Of a stretch of 47,669 nucleotides of DNA, positions 28,701 to 35,654 are shown in pieces. The notes beneath the pieces were generated by a model. The model had not been told where the DNA came from. It did no database searches and worked only from the letters and a program-made list of their open reading frames with translations. This DNA is from Pirellulales bacterium. GTDB taxonomy: Bacteria > Planctomycetota > Planctomycetia > Pirellulales > Lacipirellulaceae. The stretch is taken from assembly GCA_022448345.1 (NCBI GenBank), contig JAKVCB010000014.1:1-47669 (forward strand), written 5' to 3'. The position numbers and the translations under genes are program-made. How positions within the stretch are numbered: the stretch's first letter is position 1; each line of letters starts with the position of its first letter.

Positions 28701-28937
28701 GTGTTGTGTTGACGAACTCTTCTGGGCCGTTTCGGCATGGCTTGAGCTCGGGGCGATTGTCAAAAGCGCCAAGAGTCCCCAACAGAGAATCGCGCGACGC
28801 GTCGCCCGGCAGTTCAGAGGACTGGAAGCGGTGGCTGGCGTTTTCGTTGCGGTAAGCCTGATATGTGAAAAAACTTGTTGCGCTGCCATGGCGGGTTTTC
28901 CACAGGTTCGGCCAGATACCCGATTCCAAGACTTCAA
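25737..28937 (-). CDS. DUF1549-DUF1553 protein without PSCyt1
   Basis: A protein of up to 1066 residues. The N-terminal region carries a signal-like segment ([23 protein letters not shown], about 47-69). The start is uncertain: the ATG at 28937 gives the longest product and a second ATG at 28889 removes 16 residues. DUF1549 covers about 88-290 with [29 protein letters not shown] and [10 protein letters not shown] near 288. A central region of roughly 450 residues has no family I can name, though it contains beta-rich, ligand-binding-like sequence. DUF1553 runs from about 760 ([30 protein letters not shown]). Unlike the copies at 7467 and 15773 it lacks the N-terminal CxxCH domain. It is the first gene of an operon with the DUF1501 gene. 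Confidence 0.88.
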   Translation of the reverse strand: [1066 protein letters not shown]

Positions 28938-29276
28938 TCGATCCTTATGACAACTCAGCCTACGACATTTGCAAAGTTGGCATATGCCCCAACTAACGGG
29001 GTCTTTCCATTCTACAACGAAATTATGTCATCGGGCAATTGTTGTGGTCGCGGCCTGACGCCTGCTGCTTTTTGTGTGATTCGTGAGGCGAAGGTGGCTC
29101 ACAAAAAAGGTTTCGGCCGCTAAGAATCCTTGAAAGAAAGGCTTTCAAAAGTTATCGTATCAGCAGATCACATTCCTGCCGAATTACTGTTTGCGGCATG
29201 GGGAGTTGTCTGTTTTCCCACGGACCGCCTTCAATAGTGTCAAGTTGCACACAGTTCTTAGTAGAAAGGCCAATCA
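28938..29276. other. Divergent intergenic region with two inverted repeats
   Basis: This 339-bp gap separates the minus-strand DUF1549/DUF1553 operon from the plus-strand isomerase-like gene. It holds a 20-bp dyad at 28975-28994 and a 7-bp hairpin (TTGAAAG-N5-CTTTCAA, 29130-29148) without a T-run. No gene is evident. Promoters for both directions are expected but not identifiable with confidence. Confidence 0.5.
28975..28994. promoter_or_regulatory. Dyad AGTTGG-N8-CCAACT, possible operator
   Basis: Perfect 6-bp arms (28975-28980 and 28989-28994) flank an 8-bp centre that itself includes part of the palindrome GGCATATGCC. Such a symmetrical site 38 bp upstream of the minus-strand start codon could bind a dimeric regulator. 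No regulator gene lies nearby. Confidence 0.3.
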
Positions 29277-30179
29277 ATGATAAGTTATTCGCGCCGCGGT
29301 TTTTTAAGACGGGCAGGGGCAGTTACGGCTGTGATTCCAGCGGGAGGCCTGTTGGGGTCTGCAGGTTTGGTGGATCACTTGGGGGCGAGCGAGACGGGCA
29401 CCGGCCAGGATGCAATTCCTCTGGGACTGGTTACTTATAACTGGGGCCGCGATTGGGACCTGCCAACGGTGATCGCCAATTGTGAAAAAACAGGCTTTGC
29501 AGGAGTGGAGTTGCGATCGACCCACAAGCACGGAGTAGAACCCGATCTCACGAAAAGTCAACGGCACGAGGTTGCCCGGCGATTTTCGGACAGCCCCGTA
29601 GAACTGGTTGGGCTGGGAACAGCGTGTGAGTACCATGCTGAAGATCCCGCAGTGGTCAAAAAGAACATCGAAGAGTCGCAGGCATTTATCCAGCTTTGTC
29701 ATGACTTGGGTGGTGGGGGAATCAAGGTTCGCCCTAACAGACTCTTAAAGGATGTGCCGGTGGAAAAAACCCTGGAGCAGATTGGCCAGGCACTGCGCCA
29801 AGTTGCGGCTTATGGCGATGGATACGGGGTTGCCATCCGACTGGAGGTACACGGGCATGGAACCCAGGAATTACCTCACATAAAAACCATCTTGGACGTC
29901 GCGGATCATCCTAACCTGTTTGTCTGTTGGAACTGCAATCCCCAGGACCTGAAGGGGGAGGGCTTCGACACCAATTTTGACCTTGTCGCCGATAAGATTG
30001 GTACGGTTCACATTCACGACTTAAGGTCCAATAACTATCCCTGGAAAAAACTGGTCAAGAAACTCAATGCGTCACACTTTTCAGGTTGGGCTCTGCTTGA
30101 AGAAGGGAAGTCTCCCGACGACATTGTGCAGGCAATGCATGAGAATCGAACCATCTGGCAGCAGCTGAATTCCAGTTAA
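29277..30179 (+). CDS. Sugar phosphate isomerase/epimerase-like TIM barrel, Tat-exported
   Basis: A 300-residue protein with a twin-arginine signal (YSRRGFLRRAGAVTAVIPAGG) followed by an AP-endonuclease-2/xylose-isomerase-like TIM barrel. Barrel features include PLGLVTYNWG, the GFAGVELRSTHKHGVEP strand, a Glu in RLEVHGHG, CWNCNP and HIHDLRSNNYPWKKL, which would supply metal ligands in the family. Exported members are common in planctomycetes, usually beside Gfo/Idh/MocA dehydrogenases or NHL proteins, and are thought to act on sugars or polyols; the substrate is unknown. A purine-rich AGAAAGG site lies about 9 bp upstream of the ATG. The NHL-repeat gene follows on the same strand after about 100 bp. 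Confidence 0.82.
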   Translation: MISYSRRGFLRRAGAVTAVIPAGGLLGSAGLVDHLGASETGTGQDAIPLGLVTYNWGRDWDLPTVIANCEKTGFAGVELRSTHKHGVEPDLTKSQRHEVARRFSDSPVELVGLGTACEYHAEDPAVVKKNIEESQAFIQLCHDLGGGGIKVRPNRLLKDVPVEKTLEQIGQALRQVAAYGDGYGVAIRLEVHGHGTQELPHIKTILDVADHPNLFVCWNCNPQDLKGEGFDTNFDLVADKIGTVHIHDLRSNNYPWKKLVKKLNASHFSGWALLEEGKSPDDIVQAMHENRTIWQQLNSS

Positions 30180-30277
30180 AAGGGAAACCCACAAGTTGGC
30201 TGGCTTTACGGCAGTTCCTCTCGTGGCGGGCAACGCACGATCTATATTATCCATCAAATCAAGAGAAGGTGCTCATT

Positions 30278-31396
30278 ATGAACCAACCGAAGATTACAAA
30301 ACGAATCTCCCATTCGTTGACCCGTCGCGAGTTTGTCCAGCGGGCTGCAGTGGCAACCCTGGCAGTGCCAGGCGTTGCTCCTGCCATTCATGCCGCTGAC
30401 AAGGCCGGTTCCCGGTCAGCGGTGATCGGTTCGGGAGAGCATACCTACGAGTGTATTCATGATTGGGGTCACGACCAGTTGCCACGAGCAGCCCACTACG
30501 GCAATGCGTCCCACGGCGTTGCAATTGACGAGTCAGGATTGATTTACATTACGCATTACGGAGATCCGGGTTCTATTTTTGTGTTTGATCCCGACGGCAG
30601 TTTTGTGAAATCGATGGGTGAATGTCACCAGGTGCCCGGGACTGAGGGTCATGGTAAGGAGGCGCGAGGTCACGGTATCGATATTCGCAAAGAAGGTGGT
30701 CAGGAGTTTATTTACCTGGCTGCCAGCGACAAGACTATGGATTTTGCCAAGATGGATCTCGACGGGGAAATTGTTTGGCGGAAAGGTCGCAAAGAGCTTC
30801 ACGAAGATACGGGGCAATATGATTCCAAAACGGCCTATCGGCCCACGAACGTGAGCTTTGCACCCGACGGAGGCTATTTTCTGGGCGATGGCTATGGGGG
30901 CAATCTGATTCACCATTACGATCGGAATGACAACTACGTGCGGACCATTGGAAGCATTGGTACGGGCGACGGTGAATTCCAAACCCCGCATGGTCAATGG
31001 CTCGACCAGCGGGATGGGCAGCCCAAACTGGTGGTTGCCGACCGGGCCAACAAACGATTGCAGTGGTTTGACATGGAGGGGCAACACGTGAAGACGCTCG
31101 GTGGATTTTTGTTTCCCGCCGACATCGACATTCAAGGGGATCTTTTAATGGTCCCTGACCTGCACTGTCGCGTCACCTTGCTCGACCGTGATGACAACGT
31201 GATTGTGCACCTGGGTGACGATCCGGTATGGCGAGAAAAGGCACTGGAAGGATTCAAAATGCGGGGCGAGCGCCAAAAGTGGCAGCCTGGAAAATTTATA
31301 CACCCACATGATGCCTGTTTTGACGCCGACGGCAACATTTTTGTGACCGAGTGGGTTGATACGGGCCGCGTGACCAAACTTCGCAAGGTTTCCTGA
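30278..31396 (+). CDS. NHL-repeat six-bladed beta-propeller protein, Tat-exported
   Basis: A 372-residue exported protein. The Tat signal SLTRREFVQRAAVATLAVPGVAPAIHA occupies about residues 13-39. NHL/six-bladed propeller repeats are visible: HGVAIDESGLIYITHYGDPGSIFVFDPDGSFV, VSFAPDGGYFLGDGYGGNLIHHYDRNDNYV, LVVADRANKRLQWFDMEGQHV and HDACFDADGNIFVTEW. I chose ATG 30278 over GTG 30269 because the AGAAGGTG purine stretch (30264-30271) sits at proper distance from it. It resembles proteins annotated as peptidylglycine monooxygenase-like in planctomycetes, but I see no monooxygenase domain, so ligand-binding propeller is the safe name. The gene ends 11 bp from the convergent esterase gene. Confidence 0.83.
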   Translation: MNQPKITKRISHSLTRREFVQRAAVATLAVPGVAPAIHAADKAGSRSAVIGSGEHTYECIHDWGHDQLPRAAHYGNASHGVAIDESGLIYITHYGDPGSIFVFDPDGSFVKSMGECHQVPGTEGHGKEARGHGIDIRKEGGQEFIYLAASDKTMDFAKMDLDGEIVWRKGRKELHEDTGQYDSKTAYRPTNVSFAPDGGYFLGDGYGGNLIHHYDRNDNYVRTIGSIGTGDGEFQTPHGQWLDQRDGQPKLVVADRANKRLQWFDMEGQHVKTLGGFLFPADIDIQGDLLMVPDLHCRVTLLDRDDNVIVHLGDDPVWREKALEGFKMRGERQKWQPGKFIHPHDACFDADGNIFVTEWVDTGRVTKLRKVS

Positions 31397-31407
31397 GTGG
31401 AACCCTG

Positions 31408-32850
31408 TTACCAGGTGTCGCTGCGGAACGGAGAGGCCGGCAATCCGGCCTCGTTGACCAGGTTGGGTTCTGCTTCCTGGTGCCAGCCAAATCGTACGGC
31501 CTGGGGGTTTTTGACCTCGTTGGCGTGGACCATGACCGTGTCGCCATCGATGGTAGCGGTTGCGTCGACAAATTTCTGATTCGGCCCGGCAATGGTGAAC
31601 CAGTTAAGCGGTTTTCCATCTCGAGAAACCAGGCCACCGTCGGTGTGATCGAAGAAAACACGCACATGGTCTCCTTCGACTTTTATTGATTGGTACAAGG
31701 GACCCGAGTAACTGCCGACTTCTTTCTGATAGGTACAGGCCAGTGCCCATAGGGCCAGCCGCTTGCCAACATCTTGTTTGTTGGTGGGATGAATATCGTC
31801 AACATCACCAATATCAGTGGTAACAGCCATGCCCGTGTGGGCAACGGTGAGCGTATGCCGCTGTGCATCCCAGATACCCGGCAGCCACGTGGCATCACCC
31901 TTGTAGCGGAAGGGAGCCAGTTGCACAAAATAAAAAGGCAGTTGCGGCTTGTGCCAAACGGTTCGCCAACCGCCGATCAGCGCTTTCATTTTTTCGTGGT
32001 AGAGCATTCCGTTGCCATTGTTTGACTCACCCTGGTACCAAATGGCTCCGCGAATCGGGTAGGGAACCAGCGGGTGAATCATGCCATTGTAGAGTGCCAG
32101 GGCGGATTGATGGTTTACGGCCCCATCTTCTTTGTGCTTGGGGTAATCAGCAAGATGGTCTGCGATTTTCCGGAGTGCGGGGACTTCTTTAAATCCCGCC
32201 GGTGGGATCCAGGGTTCGATCCGTGTGCCTCCCCAGTTGCTGCCAATCAATCCGATAGGAACACCCAACTGGTCCTGAAGATTACGTGCAAAATAATAGC
32301 CAACGGCCGAAAAATTCCCGACCGTTGCCGGACTGGAACGTTGCCAGCCTGTGGTTGCGACACTCTCCTGGGGTATTGCAGCGGGGGTATGTAATATTTT
32401 GAGATGTCGAATTTCAGGGTGATGACCAGAAGCTATTTCGGCCTCGGCGCTGTTGGAGTTGCGCACCGTCCACTCCATGTTGGATTGACCGCTGCAGAGC
32501 CACACCTCGCCGATCAGGATATCGGTGAGCACAATCTCGGAGCTGCCCCTGACGGTAAGTGAAAGCGGTTTTCCGGGAGTACGCTGCGGGAACCGGACCC
32601 GCCATTTGCCATCGGCTGCGGCCCGGGTCGAAGTCAACCGGTTACCAAGTGTGACGGTTATCGCTGTCTCAGGCACATCCCAGCCCCACACTGGTATTTC
32701 TTCGGCTTGCTGCAAAACCATGTGATCGGTAAACGGGGCTGCGAGTCGTAATTCGGCGTGGATCCTGGTGGCAAGGTTGGTGGCAAAGTTGGCCACCAGG
32801 AGTGGCACCCATAACAAGCGGGTAGCTACTTTTAAGCGCGAGTGTTTCAT
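31408..32850 (-). CDS. Sialate O-acetylesterase-like protein, secreted
   Basis: A 480-residue secreted SGNH-type esterase of the sialate O-acetylesterase family (SASA domain). An N-terminal signal peptide ends near RIHAELRLA. The nucleophile block VWLCSGQSNMEWTV is near residue 118, the oxyanion Gly/Asn region in LIGSNWGGTRIEPW and IWYQGESNNGNG, and the Asp/His pair in DDIHPTNKQDVG near residue 355. Family members remove O-acetyl groups from sialic acids or, more broadly, from plant or algal xylan-type polysaccharides. The exact substrate is not fixed by sequence. It is tail-to-tail with the NHL gene and 296 bp from the next minus-strand gene upstream; that gap shows no convincing gene. Confidence 0.9.
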   Translation of the reverse strand: MKHSRLKVATRLLWVPLLVANFATNLATRIHAELRLAAPFTDHMVLQQAEEIPVWGWDVPETAITVTLGNRLTSTRAAADGKWRVRFPQRTPGKPLSLTVRGSSEIVLTDILIGEVWLCSGQSNMEWTVRNSNSAEAEIASGHHPEIRHLKILHTPAAIPQESVATTGWQRSSPATVGNFSAVGYYFARNLQDQLGVPIGLIGSNWGGTRIEPWIPPAGFKEVPALRKIADHLADYPKHKEDGAVNHQSALALYNGMIHPLVPYPIRGAIWYQGESNNGNGMLYHEKMKALIGGWRTVWHKPQLPFYFVQLAPFRYKGDATWLPGIWDAQRHTLTVAHTGMAVTTDIGDVDDIHPTNKQDVGKRLALWALACTYQKEVGSYSGPLYQSIKVEGDHVRVFFDHTDGGLVSRDGKPLNWFTIAGPNQKFVDATATIDGDTVMVHANEVKNPQAVRFGWHQEAEPNLVNEAGLPASPFRSDTW

Positions 32851-33146
32851 TGGGAGAATGTCCTCTCAAAACGAGTGTGTGCCCCGGGGTACCGCCCGGC
32901 AGGTCGTGCACAGGCGGCCATTATGTCACGGCACAGACAAATTCGTCAAATTGGCAGCCGACGACCGCTTGTTCGACCTGCTCGCGTGGTATCAGGCGGA
33001 ACATGTGGCGAAAGAGGCCGAATGGAACGAACCACCTCATGGGGGGCGCGCCGGTACAGCAGCGATGGGGGCAACCGTAGATCACCGGAAGTTGTGTCTC
33101 TGCCGCGCATGAGCTCGAAACCGGTTGCAACCATGTCAACTGGAGG

Positions 33147-34136
33147 TTAGCCGTTGAACAAGTTGCGCCCAGCGACCAGCGCCTCCATTTTGGCGTCGGC
33201 AACGGTGCGCGGGAGCATCCAAAATCCACAATCAGGGTGGACGTATTGAATGCGTTCGGCGCCCACTTCATCGGCAACGCGGGAAATGCGGTGAGCAACC
33301 GTCTCGGGTGTTTCGACCTCATTGTCTTTGATGTCAATGACACCGATACCAAGTCCCAGGGATTTTTTGACATCGCGCAGCATCGTAAGCTCTGACTCCG
33401 GGCGCCGAGCCATTTCCAGCACAACGTGGTCGGCTTCCAGCGCGTTGAGAAATTCGACCAACCGGTCATAGGTGCCTTTTTGGATGGTTTGTCCACCGTA
33501 GTTCCCGAAGCAGAGGTGCACTGCGGTTTCGTGCTGGGCACCCGCCAGCACGCAATTGATTCCAGCAGCGGCGATGGCAGCATCCTCGGCGTTTCCAGTG
33601 ATATTTGCTTCGTCGACCTGGATGATCTCAGCATCAACTTCAGCAACCTGCTGCTTCAAGACTTCTCCCAGAGCCATGACCAGTGCCGAGAGATCGTGGT
33701 AATGGATATCGGCCACGGTTTTGGCGAGCATGTAGGGACTGGTGACCGTAAATTTTTTGGGTTGCGTGCTCAAATCGCGAAACAGGGCGTAGTCGCTGGC
33801 CAGGTCAAGCCTCCCCGCGCCAACCGGACCGGTCACAATTCCGGGTGGCTTGCTGCGAAAGCCCATTCCGTGCTGCTCACGCCAACGCACCAGTTGTTGA
33901 TGGTCCAACTCGGTTTCGATTCCCGACATGGGGCGCACAAAATAGTCAATCATGCCGTTGGTTTCGGCATGGTTGATATCCCAGCGGTAGAGTTCTCCAT
34001 CGGCGACAACGTCAATGCCGGCCAGTTCCTGGATTTTCAACACGGCGAGCATGGCGTCCCGCAAGGATTCGGTATTGCTTACCATCTGCAGCCATGCAGG
34101 GACAGGATAACTACCTACGACGGTTGTTTTGATCAC
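33147..34136 (-). CDS. Short MetE-like (cobalamin-independent methionine synthase II) zinc methyltransferase
   Basis: A 329-residue protein of the MetE C-terminal catalytic family, about half of full MetE. The zinc-site residues expected for the family are visible: His-x-Cys in VHLCFGNYGG (about 206), a Glu in VVLEMARRPESE (about 240) and Cys in VHPDCGFW (about 302). The opening block IKTTVVGSYPVPAWL is also characteristic. It starts with GTG at 34136 within a 4-nt overlap (GTGA) with the upstream enolase-superfamily gene, implying translational coupling. Short MetE-like enzymes act either in core methionine synthesis with a corrinoid partner or in thiol-dependent catabolic transfers. The coupling to an enolase-superfamily gene favours a catabolic or specialised role, but that is inference. 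Confidence 0.86.
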   Translation of the reverse strand: MIKTTVVGSYPVPAWLQMVSNTESLRDAMLAVLKIQELAGIDVVADGELYRWDINHAETNGMIDYFVRPMSGIETELDHQQLVRWREQHGMGFRSKPPGIVTGPVGAGRLDLASDYALFRDLSTQPKKFTVTSPYMLAKTVADIHYHDLSALVMALGEVLKQQVAEVDAEIIQVDEANITGNAEDAAIAAAGINCVLAGAQHETAVHLCFGNYGGQTIQKGTYDRLVEFLNALEADHVVLEMARRPESELTMLRDVKKSLGLGIGVIDIKDNEVETPETVAHRISRVADEVGAERIQYVHPDCGFWMLPRTVADAKMEALVAGRNLFNG

Positions 34137-35590
34137 AGTTCTAGTCCTAGTGATTCGAATGACCAGTTATCAGTTGTTTGCATGGTTTCCATATCGGGTA
34201 ACGTTGCAAACCCCGTACCCGGACATTGGAGCGACCCGATTTCAAAAAGACCGCCTACGACTTCCGGGCCGATGACTCCATGCTGACGACCGAGGAAATC
34301 AGGATGGGCCTTCAACGCCGCTTCTTGCTCTTCGGCCGGAAGATACGAAATTCCCGGATGGTAATGATGACCGTTACGTTCGATGTGTTCAAGTCCCAGG
34401 GTTGCGACCAGGCAGAGGTCGCTTTGGACCGGGATGACGCCAACCGAGCAGAGGTCTTCGCCGGTCATCACAAATGGGGAAGACTTGTCCAACTGGTTTA
34501 AATGCCAGGTGAGTCCGGCATTAAGCAGGCTGCGCAGGACACCTTTGCAACTTTTGCTACTCACCCCGCGATATCCACAGTCGATTGCCTGTCGATACGC
34601 GTCTCGGGTACCATCCGACTCATCAATGATCACGGGGATGGTTTTCCCCAATTGTCGAATACCTGCCGTATGTTTTGGATCCAGGGCGATGGATCGTTCA
34701 AGAGGTTGTTCAATCACAAGCGTGTTGGCAAGCAGGGTTGCGAGTTTTGCATTGCAGCGGAGTTGTTCAATAAGTTCACTGAAGTCATCGGCCTGCTTGT
34801 ACTGCTCATTCCCATCAAGCGTAAGGCGATAGCGATTGCCCAGTCTTGGTTCTACGACCGAAACGAATTGTTCCAGGCGAGCGACATCGTGATCAAGCTG
34901 GTTGGCAAGTTTGATCTTGAAATATTGAATTCCCTTTTGGTCAATGTACTGGTCCACCGATTGAGGAAATCCATCGTCGAGGCGTTCGTCAGCGGGGATA
35001 TCGCTGCTGGAGAGTGGATCAGCCAGGCCAATCGTGTGGCGGACATAAAGTTGCTGGCGAGGTTCTTTAGGTAACCATGCTGCCGGTTCAATACCTGAGA
35101 GTTCGGGATGAAATTCACCAGCAGAAATACCAAGCACATTTTCCCGAACTAACTGGTTCAAGCTCAAATTGGTTGCCCGGCCGACGGCGTCAATCACTGC
35201 CCGTTCGACTAAACTGGTGCCAAATCCTGCCAGTAACTCGGGCCAGCTTTGCTGGCGCGCTTCGTCTTGAAGGCGATCATCGAGTGCCAGGTAGGCGCGG
35301 AAAAAATCGTGAGGCTTCCGCAATTGGTCAGCCATGACGTGCTCGGCGAAGTGAATCGCGGAGAGCATATCTTCGATTTGCTGCCGGTAGTTCGTGGTCG
35401 GAGTCTTGTCGAACCATCCTGGCGGTAAACAGTCGCCGCTGTAACCAACTGCCGCCGAGCCGTTGATTTCAACTTGGACCTCGAGGACTGCCTGTGGACA
35501 AGTTGTCAGGCAGGCAGCTCCATAGCGAAAAGGCAACCGCGTTGTCGAGTTGCGAAGTCCCAGGCGGGTTTGTTTGAGCGAAATCCTCAT
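34133..35590 (-). CDS. Enolase-superfamily enzyme (muconate-lactonizing/mandelate racemase-like)
   Basis: A 485-residue cytosolic enzyme of the enolase superfamily. Catalytic elements are visible in order: KxK motif in YFKIKLAN (about 222-226), metal ligands in LDGNEQ (about 258), VIEQPL (about 292) and IIDESDG (about 325), and a lysine in SSKSCKGV (about 350). These fit the muconate-lactonizing subgroup with two lysines as acid/base. The reaction is expected to begin by abstracting an alpha-proton from a carboxylate, as in dehydration, racemisation or cycloisomerisation. At 485 residues it is longer than the usual 350-400, mostly from extra sequence before the barrel. It overlaps the MetE-like gene by 4 nt. 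A palindrome lies immediately before the start codon. Confidence 0.87.
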   Translation of the reverse strand: MRISLKQTRLGLRNSTTRLPFRYGAACLTTCPQAVLEVQVEINGSAAVGYSGDCLPPGWFDKTPTTNYRQQIEDMLSAIHFAEHVMADQLRKPHDFFRAYLALDDRLQDEARQQSWPELLAGFGTSLVERAVIDAVGRATNLSLNQLVRENVLGISAGEFHPELSGIEPAAWLPKEPRQQLYVRHTIGLADPLSSSDIPADERLDDGFPQSVDQYIDQKGIQYFKIKLANQLDHDVARLEQFVSVVEPRLGNRYRLTLDGNEQYKQADDFSELIEQLRCNAKLATLLANTLVIEQPLERSIALDPKHTAGIRQLGKTIPVIIDESDGTRDAYRQAIDCGYRGVSSKSCKGVLRSLLNAGLTWHLNQLDKSSPFVMTGEDLCSVGVIPVQSDLCLVATLGLEHIERNGHHYHPGISYLPAEEQEAALKAHPDFLGRQHGVIGPEVVGGLFEIGSLQCPGTGFATLPDMETMQTTDNWSFESLGLEL

Positions 35591-35597
35591 CCGTGAT

Positions 35598-35607
35598 TAC
35601 ACGTGTA
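35598..35607. promoter_or_regulatory. Palindrome TACACGTGTA before the enolase-superfamily start codon
   Basis: A perfect 10-bp palindrome lies 8-17 nt upstream of the ATG at 35590, where a ribosome-binding site would be expected, and no clear Shine-Dalgarno sequence is seen. It could be an operator or chance; nothing in the window identifies a binding regulator. Confidence 0.25.
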
Positions 35608-35654
35608 CCGTTTCTAAGAATTTTGCGGATGACAACCTGTCCAGTCGATGTAGC

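Noticed and set aside
32851-33146. Possible gene between the esterase and MetE-like genes
   Set aside because: Frames on both strands are open, but the minus-strand one is a continuation of a shadow frame from the MetE-like gene and none resembles a family or has a good start.
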